Notes under the pieces: generated by a model
Seen by the model: only the letters and a program-made list of their open reading frames with translations
Told to the model about the DNA's origin: nothing
The model's database searches: none
Program-made: the position numbers and the translations under genes
Shown here: one piece after another, positions 27,403 through 34,775 of the stretch
Layout: the number at the start of each line of letters is the position of its first letter
Position numbering within the stretch: the stretch's first letter is position 1
From: Paraburkholderia fynbosensis
GTDB lineage: Bacteria; Pseudomonadota; Gammaproteobacteria; Burkholderiales; Burkholderiaceae
Direction: 5' to 3'
DNA: 64,000 bases
NCBI RefSeq assembly: GCF_902859935.1
Contig: NZ_CADIKI010000029.1
Coordinates: forward strand, 1-64,000

Positions 27403-27627
27403 CAATGTCTTCATAAAATAGATGCGTGCCGTACCACGGATTTGCGCCGTCAACTCCGCACCAACATGACGAGTTCCGCTCGATGCTGCACCGAAAGCCG
27501 GCCCAATGCTTCGCGGTGGTGAATTGCATGGTATGCCACGCAATTTCCGCAAGCCCGACGGATCGCATAGAATTCAGCCATTCATCCCGTATCAGCCCGT
27601 GTTTTCCCGCTCTCTCGAAGGCAGCCC

Positions 27628-28185
27628 ATGTCGACCTTGACCCCGCCGGAAACGGACCTCCACCCGACCCGCGCCGAACTCGAACGCTTGCAGGCGAGAT
27701 CACCTTTGTTCGAGCGCCCCGGTTTTCTGATCCGGCGCCTGCATCAGATTCATGGCTCGCTATTCGCGGAAGAGACGAGCGAGTTCAATATCACGCCCGT
27801 GCAATACAGCCTGCTGACGACGCTCGAAACACTCGGCGAGATCGATCAGAACACGCTCGCCGTGGAGATCGGCCTTGAACGCTCCAGCGTCGCCGAAGTC
27901 ATCCCGCGACTGCATGCCCGCGGTCTCGTCAATCGCAAGCAAGCCGCACACGACAAGCGCCTGCGGCTCGTCAGGCTGTCCGCACAAGGCCGGCGGCTGG
28001 TGGCGAAGATGGCGCCTGCGGTGCAGCGCGCGCACGATCGAACCATCGAACATCTATCGCCCGCCGAGCGTGACGTTTTCATGTTGCAGATGATCCGTCT
28101 CGTCGAGGCCAACAATGAACGGACCGTCGTGCCGTTGCGATTGCCCGAGGCGACGGCAAGCGATGGCGATGATGACACGCCCTAA
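27628..28185 (+). CDS. MarR-family regulator (paralogue 2)
   Basis: A 185-residue MarR protein. Its core (RPGFLIRRLHQIHGSLFAEE, ITPVQYSLLTTLE, GLERSSVAEVIPRLHARGLVNR, DKRLRLVRLSAQGRRL) aligns closely with the MarR protein at 19583, so the two are recent paralogues. It is divergent from the amidohydrolase operon and upstream of the guanidine-riboswitch operon, and could regulate either. The shared intergenic region (27296-27627) holds an inverted repeat, an IHF match and a sigma-54 promoter for the other strand. Ligand unknown. Confidence 0.9.
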   Translation: MSTLTPPETDLHPTRAELERLQARSPLFERPGFLIRRLHQIHGSLFAEETSEFNITPVQYSLLTTLETLGEIDQNTLAVEIGLERSSVAEVIPRLHARGLVNRKQAAHDKRLRLVRLSAQGRRLVAKMAPAVQRAHDRTIEHLSPAERDVFMLQMIRLVEANNERTVVPLRLPEATASDGDDDTP

Positions 28186-28261
28186 AACGGTTGCTGCTGC
28201 ACTGCGTCTGGGCAGACGTGCCCGATCATACGTCGCGACGCCGAACGCGCCATCGCCGTTA

Positions 28262-28275
28262 GCTTTGCGCAAAGC
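28262..28275. repeat. 14-bp perfect palindrome upstream of the guanidine operon
   Basis: GCTTTGCGCAAAGC is a perfect palindrome about 40-50 bp upstream of the sigma-54-like -24 element at 28313. It is a candidate activator or repressor site; no protein can be assigned from sequence. Confidence 0.4.
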
Positions 28276-28312
28276 GCCGTCGCGCATGAAGCTGCGAAAG
28301 AAAGTGCACGGT

Positions 28313-28328
28313 TGGCAGGCTTTGTGCT
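28313..28328 (+). promoter_or_regulatory. Sigma-54-like promoter of the guanidine-riboswitch operon
   Basis: TGGCAGG-4 nt-GTGCT keeps GG (28314/28315) and GC (28326/28327) at the correct spacing, with one mismatch in the -12 TTGC. The predicted start near 28339 lies about 30 nt before the riboswitch, so the aptamer would be inside the leader. The match is weaker than the other two in this region. Confidence 0.5.
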
Positions 28329-28369
28329 TAGAACGGTGCGTCACGGGATGAGCGTGAAGCTCAGCAACT

Positions 28370-28478
28370 GATAGGAAAGCTAGGGTTCCGGTCCGCGGTG
28401 TGATGCGGATGTCTGGTCCGAGAGCATTCCGGCTCCGGTTACGTTCGGGGCTCCACGGAGGGATAAAAGCCCGGGAGA
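28370..28478 (+). promoter_or_regulatory. Guanidine-I (ykkC) riboswitch aptamer
   Basis: The conserved guanidine-I blocks appear in order: CTAGGGTTCCG at 28380-28390, TCTGGTCCGAGAG at about 28412-28424, and ACGGAGGGATAAAAGCCC with CGGGAGA at 28455-28478. The class is set by CTGGTCCGAGAG and the ACGG before GGGATAAAAG; the ppGpp and PRPP relatives (ykkC subtype 2) read differently at both places. Guanidine-I aptamers bind free guanidinium. Its 3' end GGGAGA is also the 5' arm of a terminator, so ligand binding should switch the genes on. Confidence 0.93.
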
Positions 28479-28510
28479 TGCGCATGAAGCGCTCTCCCGT
28501 ACATTTTCTT
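28473..28510 (+). terminator. Riboswitch expression-platform terminator
   Basis: GGGAGA-T-GCGC (28473-28483) pairs with GCGC-TCTCCC (28489-28498) around a 5-nt loop, followed by a T-rich tail (acattttctt). The first six bases are also the conserved last bases of the guanidine-I aptamer, so aptamer folding and terminator folding exclude each other. The layout is that of a transcriptional ON switch. Confidence 0.8.
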
Positions 28511-28533
28511 CCCTCAGTTCTGGAGCCTTCCGT

Positions 28534-29538
28534 ATGCCGTTCTCACCGATGAAGACGTTGCGCACGTTGTCGCTCGCTGCAAGCATGCTTGCTTGCCTGT
28601 CGTTCTCCACTCCCGCCGCACAGGCTGCCCAGCCCTTGAAGATCGGCACCGTCGTCTGGATCGGCTATGGTCCGTTCTATGTCGCGGAAGCCCTCGATCT
28701 CTACAAGAAGTACGGGCTGTCGGTCAAACTCCAGTTCTTCAACGACCCCGGCCTGCTGCCCGCTGCGCTGGCGAGCCATTCGGTCGACGGCGCGATGCTG
28801 ACCTATGACCAGGTGATCGGCTCGGACGCGAAGGGCATGAAGCAGAAGGTCGTCATGCCGATCGACTTCTCGAACGGCGGCGATGCAATCGTGGCGACGT
28901 CCGATGTCAGGAAAGTCGCCGACTTCAAGGGCAAGAAGATTGCGTTCAATCCGCTTTCGCCGTCCGACTTCCTGCTGGCCTACGCATTGCAAACCAATGG
29001 CTTGAGCGACAAGGACATCACGGCCGTCAACATGACGCCGGAGGCGATTCCCGGCGCCATGGTGTCGGGCAGTCTGCCGGTCGGCGTCACGTATGAGCCT
29101 AACGTTTCGCAGATCCTGTCGGCGGACAAGAGCAAGTTCCATGTGGTGTATTCGTCGCGCAACGCGCCCGGTCTGATCGCCGATGTGCTGGTGTTCGAGC
29201 AGCCGTATATCGACGCCCATCCGGCCGAGGTGAAAGGCATTCTTCAGGCTTACGCGGACGGCATGGCCTATATGAAGAGTCATCCGGACGAGGCGAACAG
29301 GATCATCGGCAAGGCGCTCGGCATATCGGCGGACGAAGTGAAAAGCCAGCTCGATGGCGTGTACAACATTCCGACGAAGGAAATGCCGCAGAGCTTCACG
29401 AAGGGACCGACGACGCGTTCGTACTTCACGAGCGGCGCGGTGATCGGTGGTCTGCTGCAAAAGAAAGGGCAGATCAGCGCGCCACCGGCGATCGAAACGA
29501 CGATCGACGCGCAATTCGTCAATCAACTCGTGAAGTGA
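28534..29538 (+). CDS. SsuA/NMT1-type ABC transporter periplasmic binding protein
   Basis: A 334-residue binding protein with a cleavable signal peptide (cleavage likely after PAAQA). The mature start LKIGTVVWIGYGPFYVAEALDLYKKYGL is typical of the nitrate/sulfonate/taurine/thiamine-precursor (NMT1) group. It is the first gene behind the guanidine-I riboswitch, with the GGAG ribosome site at 28522 before the ATG at 28534. Its permease and ATPase partners are the last two genes of the operon, with five other genes between, an unusual split order. ABC importers of this type are known companions of guanidine riboswitches; guanidine or a guanidino compound is the likely ligand by inference. Confidence 0.9.
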   Translation: MPFSPMKTLRTLSLAASMLACLSFSTPAAQAAQPLKIGTVVWIGYGPFYVAEALDLYKKYGLSVKLQFFNDPGLLPAALASHSVDGAMLTYDQVIGSDAKGMKQKVVMPIDFSNGGDAIVATSDVRKVADFKGKKIAFNPLSPSDFLLAYALQTNGLSDKDITAVNMTPEAIPGAMVSGSLPVGVTYEPNVSQILSADKSKFHVVYSSRNAPGLIADVLVFEQPYIDAHPAEVKGILQAYADGMAYMKSHPDEANRIIGKALGISADEVKSQLDGVYNIPTKEMPQSFTKGPTTRSYFTSGAVIGGLLQKKGQISAPPAIETTIDAQFVNQLVK

Positions 29539-29543
29539 CCGCC

Positions 29544-30554
29544 ATGCGCAGCTTCTATCGATACCGCGACGGTGCGGTCCCGAACACGCTGACGATCGCT
29601 TATTCGTTCGGCGGCTTCGCGTCGAGCATTGCGATGCTGCTGACGGCGAAACCATGGCTCACCGTGCCAGGTACGCTGCTGCTCGCGCACGCGATGATCG
29701 TCAGCGCCTATCTGCTGCATGACGCCGCGCACGGCGCGGTGTTTCGCACCGCCGAAGCGAATGCACGGCTCGGCGCGGCGCTCGCGTGGATCAACGGCAG
29801 TTGCTATGCGTCGTTCGCGGATCTCAGACGCAAGCACATGCGGCACCATGTCGATCGCGCGGACGTGCTGACGTTCGACGCGAAGGCGTTCCTGCTGGGC
29901 AGGCCGCGATGGGTGCGCAGAGTCGTGCTGGCGCTCGAATGGGCGTATTTTCCGGCGGTCGAGCTGATCATGCATGGCTATGTGATCGCGATGCCATTCA
30001 TGCGCGCGGGCAAACGTTCGCAGCGCCGGCGCGTGGCGACGGTGCTGGTCGTCCGGGCCGCGCTGTTCGCGTGGCTGGCGTGGCTCTCATGGCAGGCGGC
30101 CGCGCTGTATCTGGTGGCATGGCTCGTCTGCCTGATCGTGTTGCGCTTTGCCGATGCCTATCAGCACACCTATGACGCGTTCGCCGTGCTGGAGGAGGGT
30201 GGCGCGATCCCCGCCGACAAGATCAGGGACCACGCGTACGAGCAACGCAACACGTATTCGAACCTCGTCTCGGTCCGCTATCCCGCGCTCAACCTGCTGC
30301 TGCTCAATTTCTCGTATCACAACGCCCATCACGACCGGCCGGTCGAGCCGTGGTATCGGCTGCCCGCCGCGCATGCCAGGCTTTACGGCGACGACGACAG
30401 CCAGGTCATTCCGATGGCACGCCTTCTGACGAGTTTTCATCGGCATCGTGTCAAACGGATTCTCGCGAGCGACTACGGCGTGATGGACATCACGAAGAAG
30501 CAGGCCGACGACTTCTATGGCGCGGTCGGCGTGTCGTTTCTAACCGCGGTATAG
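29544..30554 (+). CDS. Membrane fatty-acid-desaturase-like (three-His-box) oxygenase
   Basis: A 336-residue integral membrane protein of the desaturase/hydroxylase superfamily. From the ATG at 29544 the His boxes are HDAAH (59-63), HMRHH (98-102) and HNAHH (259-263), with extra His at 208 and 230, so a di-iron site is expected. Hydrophobic spans near 15-58, 130-150 and 165-200 place it in the inner membrane. Superfamily members desaturate or hydroxylate lipids, alkanes and alkylamines. A start at GTG 29535 would overlap the binding-protein stop. Inside a guanidine-controlled operon a lipid role is not obvious; oxidation of an N-alkyl guanidino compound is one possibility. Confidence 0.85.
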   Translation: MRSFYRYRDGAVPNTLTIAYSFGGFASSIAMLLTAKPWLTVPGTLLLAHAMIVSAYLLHDAAHGAVFRTAEANARLGAALAWINGSCYASFADLRRKHMRHHVDRADVLTFDAKAFLLGRPRWVRRVVLALEWAYFPAVELIMHGYVIAMPFMRAGKRSQRRRVATVLVVRAALFAWLAWLSWQAAALYLVAWLVCLIVLRFADAYQHTYDAFAVLEEGGAIPADKIRDHAYEQRNTYSNLVSVRYPALNLLLLNFSYHNAHHDRPVEPWYRLPAAHARLYGDDDSQVIPMARLLTSFHRHRVKRILASDYGVMDITKKQADDFYGAVGVSFLTAV

Positions 30555-30564
30555 GTGCACCGAT

Positions 30565-31317
30565 ATGCAGATCGCTCTCGATGGCAAGGTTGCGCTCGTC
30601 ACCGGCGCGGCCACGGGCATTGGACGCGCGACGGCTTGCATGCTGGCTTCGGCCGGTGCGCGGGTCGCGGTGGGACACTTCAATCAGCATGAAGCGGCGA
30701 GCGAGGCGTGCCGCGATATCGAAGCGGCGGGCGGCATCGCGCATGCGTACGACTTCGACGTGACGGACAGCGCGGCGTTTCAGGCGGCGGTGGCGGAACT
30801 CGGCGAACGCTGGGGCCGCATCGACGTGCTCGTGAACAACGCGGGCGTGCTGCTCGACAAGCCGTTTCTCGAGACCTCGGAGGCCGACTGGCGTCGCGTG
30901 GTCGATATCGATCTGACGGGCGTGTTCATCGGTTGCCGTGCCGTGCTGCCGTCTATGCTGAATGCGCGGCAAGGCGTGATCGTCAATATCGCTTCCGAAC
31001 TCGGCATGCTCGGCCGCGCGCACTTTGCACCTTACTGCGCGGCGAAGGCCGGCGTCATTGCACTGACACGTTCGCTCGCGCGCGAGTTTGCGCCGACCGT
31101 GCGCATCAATGCGGTCGCGCCCGGCCCGGTGGCGACCGCGATGCTGTCCGCGGACCACATGAGCGCCGAAGCGCTGGCGCTCGAAGCGGCGATTCCGGCG
31201 GGCCGCGTCGGCTCGCCCAACGAAATCGCCGCCACGATCGTGTTCCTTGCTTCCGACCATGCATCGTTCTACCACGGGCAGACGATCAGTCCGAATGGCG
31301 GAGCGTGGATGGGCTGA
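30565..31317 (+). CDS. Short-chain dehydrogenase/reductase
   Basis: A 250-residue classical SDR: cofactor loop TGAATGIGRA, NNAG, catalytic Ser (NIASELG) and YCAAK, ending with the usual NGGAWMG segment in place of DGG. It oxidises or reduces a carbonyl/alcohol with NAD(P). It starts 10 bp after the membrane oxygenase gene, so the pair may oxidise in sequence (hydroxylation, then dehydrogenation). Family call is firm; substrate unknown. Confidence 0.92.
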   Translation: MQIALDGKVALVTGAATGIGRATACMLASAGARVAVGHFNQHEAASEACRDIEAAGGIAHAYDFDVTDSAAFQAAVAELGERWGRIDVLVNNAGVLLDKPFLETSEADWRRVVDIDLTGVFIGCRAVLPSMLNARQGVIVNIASELGMLGRAHFAPYCAAKAGVIALTRSLAREFAPTVRINAVAPGPVATAMLSADHMSAEALALEAAIPAGRVGSPNEIAATIVFLASDHASFYHGQTISPNGGAWMG

Positions 31318-31392
31318 ACTCACCTGACCGCCTCGCGCGATTCGCCTGAAAAAACGCGCGCCGGTGGCCGACAGATTGCGGAGAAGTCATCA

Positions 31393-32175
31393 ATGAATGA
31401 AGTCCTGATGCAGCGCTTGAGCTGGGTGAACTATCGCAACCGCGTGCTGAACGACCAGGCGGTCGTGTTGTTGCCGTGCGGCGCGCTCGAACAGCATGGT
31501 CCGCATCTGCCGCTCGGCACCGATGCGTTGCTGTCGACGGCGGTTGCGACCGACGTGGCGCGCCAGCTCGGCGGCATCGTCGCACCGGCTTTCAACTACG
31601 GCTACAAGTCGCAGCCGAAGTGCGGCGGGGGCCAGCATTTTTGCGGCACGACGAGCGTGGATGGCAACAACCTGTCTCAGATGACGCGCGACGTCGTGCG
31701 CGAATTCTCGCGGCACGGCGTGCGCCGTCTCGCGCTGATCGACGGCCACTATGAGAACCAGTGGTTTCTCACCGAAGGGATCGAACTGGCGATGCGCGAT
31801 CTGTCGCTCAACGGGACGCGCACACCGGCGCTGCGCGTGGTCCGCCTCGAGTACTGGGATTTCTGCACCGGGCCCACGCTGGCGAAGGTATTCCCCGATG
31901 GCTTTCCAGGCTATGCGCTCGAACACGCGGCCGTCATGGAGACGTCGATGATGCTGCACTATCACGCGGACCTGGTCTCGCTCGACGACATACCCGACGA
32001 AGCACCGGCGGATTTTCCCGACTACGACAGCTATCCGACGCGCACGTCATGGGTTCCGCTCTCGGGTGTATTGTCGTCGGCACGGGGGGCGAGCGCGCAG
32101 AAGGGCGCGTGGCTCGCCGACGAAGTGTCGAGCCGAATCGCGGCCGCCCTGAAGGCCGAATTCAACGACGCGTAG
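31393..32175 (+). CDS. Creatininase (creatinine amidohydrolase)-like enzyme
   Basis: A 260-residue creatininase-fold metallohydrolase. It resembles true bacterial creatininase along its length: GALEQHGPHLPLGTDALL, YGYKSQPKCGGGQHFCGTTS, LIDGHYENQWF, EYWDF and LEHAAVMETSMM. Metal ligands appear as E33, H35, D44, H119 and E121. At the mobile-loop Trp of Pseudomonas creatininase (FLGWDIEH) it has Tyr (FPGYALEH, Y174), so the pocket may differ. Creatininase interconverts creatinine and creatine; relatives open other small cyclic amides. A GGAGAAG site precedes the ATG at 31393. No creatinase or sarcosine oxidase gene is nearby, so the fate of any product is open. Confidence 0.87.
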   Translation: MNEVLMQRLSWVNYRNRVLNDQAVVLLPCGALEQHGPHLPLGTDALLSTAVATDVARQLGGIVAPAFNYGYKSQPKCGGGQHFCGTTSVDGNNLSQMTRDVVREFSRHGVRRLALIDGHYENQWFLTEGIELAMRDLSLNGTRTPALRVVRLEYWDFCTGPTLAKVFPDGFPGYALEHAAVMETSMMLHYHADLVSLDDIPDEAPADFPDYDSYPTRTSWVPLSGVLSSARGASAQKGAWLADEVSSRIAAALKAEFNDA

Positions 32176-32210
32176 CATCGAACGCATATCGTCAACGGAG
32201 ACACAGGCAA

Positions 32211-32993
32211 ATGACGCAAGTTTTGAGAGTGTGGCCCTTGCTCACCGCGATGCACCGGTACGACAAATCGGTATCGACGCGCAATCGCGGCGCAGGCACC
32301 GATATCGACGCACCGATCCTCGCGTATCTGATCGAGACACGGCAGGGGCGCATCCTGTACGACGTCGGCTGCGACTATCGCAAGATCGCGGATCCCGCGT
32401 TGCGCGAGCGTTACTACACGCAACGGGCAAGGCCGCTGCCCGTGCCGCAGATGACCGACGAGCAGCGCATTCCGGGCCATCTGGCGCGGCTCGGCCTGCT
32501 GCCTTCGGATGTCGACGTCGTCATGATCGGCCATCTGCACTTCGATCACGCGGGGGGCCTGTGCGACGTGTGCGGCTCGGACATTCACGTGCACGCGGAT
32601 GAACTCGAAGCGGCGCGCGCGCAGGCGGACCTCGGCTACTTCCAGGACGACTTCGCGGGCGACTATCGCTGGCGCGTGCAACGGGACGAGTACGAGCTCG
32701 CGCCTGGCGTGCGTGCGATCAACACGCCGGGACACACTGCGGGACATATGTCGCTGTGGATCGAACTCCCGCAGGGCAAGCCCATCGTGCTCGCGGGCGA
32801 TGCCGCCGACCTAACCGAAAACATCGACGACGAGATTGCGCCCGGGCTGTGCTGGAACGACCGTGAAGACATGGCGCTCGCCAGCATCCGCAAGCTCAAG
32901 GCGCTCGCACGCGAAACGGATGCCGCCATCTGGCCGAACCACGACATTGCGTTCTGGCGAACGCTGAGCAGAGGAACCGCATGGCACGCATGA
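32211..32993 (+). CDS. Metallo-beta-lactamase-fold hydrolase (N-acyl-homoserine-lactonase-like)
   Basis: A 260-residue MBL-fold enzyme. The two-metal motif HLHFDH covers H108, H110, D112 and H113; further ligands are in NTPGHTAGHMS and LAGDAAD, with a late His in WPNHD. The closest familiar group is the AttM/AiiA lactonase family, whose members open lactones and related cyclic esters or amides. In this operon it could hydrolyse a ring product made by the oxygenase and dehydrogenase. The ATG at 32211 follows the creatininase stop by 35 bp and has a GGAG site; the longer open frame inside the creatininase gene is a shadow. Confidence 0.88.
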   Translation: MTQVLRVWPLLTAMHRYDKSVSTRNRGAGTDIDAPILAYLIETRQGRILYDVGCDYRKIADPALRERYYTQRARPLPVPQMTDEQRIPGHLARLGLLPSDVDVVMIGHLHFDHAGGLCDVCGSDIHVHADELEAARAQADLGYFQDDFAGDYRWRVQRDEYELAPGVRAINTPGHTAGHMSLWIELPQGKPIVLAGDAADLTENIDDEIAPGLCWNDREDMALASIRKLKALARETDAAIWPNHDIAFWRTLSRGTAWHA

Positions 32994-33859
32994 CTTCGCT
33001 GCCGTATGACGATCAGCGCGCTACCGCGCCGCCTGTGCCGCAGGCCTATCGCGGACTATGGCGCCGCACGCTGCTGACGACGGGAGACGGACGGATCGAT
33101 CGCGAAACACGCGTGTTCTGGATGCAGACCGAGCGTTTGCACATCGATATCCGGGTGCCCGCCGCACGCGGCACGTTCGGCGCAGCATCGGCCCTTGCGG
33201 CGCTGACGCGTGAGCAATTGATCGACCTGGCCGCGCAAATGGGCTTCGCGGGCATGACGACAGTTGACGAGGCAGCCGTTGTGGTCGATCCCGCTGACGG
33301 CCGGCTCGACCGCTGCACGTGGCATCGGCAGATCGACTTCAGCCCGCCGAGCGACGCGCGCGATCTGGGGACCATGCGCTTCGAGACGCCACATGTCGTG
33401 CTCGAAGACGGCATCGAAGCCGTGTATCACGAACGCTGGGAGCGCGATCCGGCTTCGCTTGGGTTGACGTGGGCGGTGCGGCTGTCGCGCGAAGCCGCGC
33501 ATGCGGCGGGTTTGCTGGCCGACGATCTGGATGGCGCGGCGCGCGACGATGCGCCGTCGGTATTCATCGCGCGATGCGGCGATTTTTTCATGCTCGCGCG
33601 CAGCCGTTCGCCGCGCGCGCAGGCCGTGCTGGCGTCATACCGGGGCAAGCGCCTCGCCGAAGCCGTGCGCGACCCGGCGCTCGATATCGACCATGTACGG
33701 GCTTTGCTCGATTTTGAAATCTCGCTCGGGCGCGTACGTGGCAATGACGGCGCGCGCTGGACGATCGAACTTTCGACGTTGCCCTGGCGCGAAGGTCAGC
33801 CTGCATTCGCCGACGCCGTCAGCGCGGCCCTCGATCGGCTTCAGGCAACGCCCGGGTAG
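32981..33859 (+). CDS. Uncharacterised protein, possibly HRI1-like
   Basis: A 292-residue soluble protein with no signal peptide or membrane segment. It shows YRGLWRRTLLTTGDGRIDRETRVFWMQTERLHIDIRVP near the N-terminus and CTWHRQIDFSPP and EDGIEAVYHERWERD in the middle. The pattern of short beta strands recalls the calycin-like barrel of the fungal HRI1 family, but I am not sure of the match. It overlaps the MBL gene by 13 nt (start 32981, site GAGGAA), so it is co-translated. An ATG at 32990 forming ATGA is an alternative. It could bind or modify the pathway substrate; no function should be assumed. Confidence 0.65.
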   Translation: MARMTSLPYDDQRATAPPVPQAYRGLWRRTLLTTGDGRIDRETRVFWMQTERLHIDIRVPAARGTFGAASALAALTREQLIDLAAQMGFAGMTTVDEAAVVVDPADGRLDRCTWHRQIDFSPPSDARDLGTMRFETPHVVLEDGIEAVYHERWERDPASLGLTWAVRLSREAAHAAGLLADDLDGAARDDAPSVFIARCGDFFMLARSRSPRAQAVLASYRGKRLAEAVRDPALDIDHVRALLDFEISLGRVRGNDGARWTIELSTLPWREGQPAFADAVSAALDRLQATPG

Positions 33860-33917
33860 GGCGCCGGTTAGACCTGACGCATCACGCACTACTCAACACG
33901 GCCAGACAGGAGCTACG

Positions 33918-34775
33918 ATGTCCACCACCGAACACGTGCTGAACCGGAAAATGCCGGCGGCAGAGAGGCCGCAGAAGCGCAGGCCACCTTCGTTATGGGC
34001 TGTGCGCGGCGAGATCAGCCGCTCCGCTTATCTGATGTTCGCGCTCGCGGGCCTGCTGGTGCCGTTACTCTCGTGGTGGGCGCTGGCGTCGGCCGGGCTG
34101 GTCGCGAAGGTGTTCATGCCGGGGCCGCTCGATGTCGTTCATCGGCTGTCGATCTGGTGGACCGACGACGGCCTGCTGACCGACATCGGCATCAGCATGT
34201 ATCGCGTCTGCGCCGGGTGGGCGCTTTCGGCGCTCGTCGCGGTGCCGCTCGGCCTGCTGATCGGCACGTTCAAGCCAATGCAGGCGTTGCTCGAACCGCT
34301 GACCGACTTCATCCGTTATATGCCCGCAGTCGCGTTCATTCCGCTCGTGATGTTGTGGGTCGGCATCGACGAAGGTTCGAAAATCGCGATCATTTTTATC
34401 GGCACATTCTTTCAGATGGTGTTGATGATCGCGGAGAACGTGCGGTTCGTGCCGCTTGCGCAGGTCGAGGCCGCGCAGACGATGGGCGCTTCACGCGAGG
34501 AACTGGTGCGGCTCGTGATCTTCCCGTCGGCGAAGCCGGCGGTGCTCGATACGCTGCGTATCACGATGGGCTGGGCATGGACGTATCTGGTTGTCGCCGA
34601 ACTGGTGGCGGCGAACACGGGGCTCGGGTATTCCATCCTCAAGGCCCAGCGCTATCTGCAGACCGACAAGATCTTCGCGGGCATTCTGCTGATCGGGCTG
34701 ATCGGTCTCGTGATCGACCAGGCGTTTCGGCTTTCACACCGCCTGCTGTTCAGCAAATGGATGGCCAAACGATGA
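33918..34775 (+). CDS. SsuC-type ABC transporter permease
   Basis: A 285-residue inner-membrane permease of the nitrate/sulfonate/taurine class with about six helices and the contact loop EAAQTMGASREELVRLVIFPSAKPA. It should work with the binding protein at 28534 and the ATPase that follows. The frame is open into the previous gene, but a CAGGAG site supports the ATG at 33918. It shares an ATGA overlap (34772-34775) with the ATPase gene. Confidence 0.92.
   Translation: MSTTEHVLNRKMPAAERPQKRRPPSLWAVRGEISRSAYLMFALAGLLVPLLSWWALASAGLVAKVFMPGPLDVVHRLSIWWTDDGLLTDIGISMYRVCAGWALSALVAVPLGLLIGTFKPMQALLEPLTDFIRYMPAVAFIPLVMLWVGIDEGSKIAIIFIGTFFQMVLMIAENVRFVPLAQVEAAQTMGASREELVRLVIFPSAKPAVLDTLRITMGWAWTYLVVAELVAANTGLGYSILKAQRYLQTDKIFAGILLIGLIGLVIDQAFRLSHRLLFSKWMAKR

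Noticed and set aside
28370..28478. ykkC subtype 2 riboswitch (ppGpp or PRPP) instead of guanidine-I
   Set aside because: The aptamer has CTGGTCCGAGAG and ACGGAGGGATAAAAG as in guanidine-I; subtype 2 members have a different sequence in both places.
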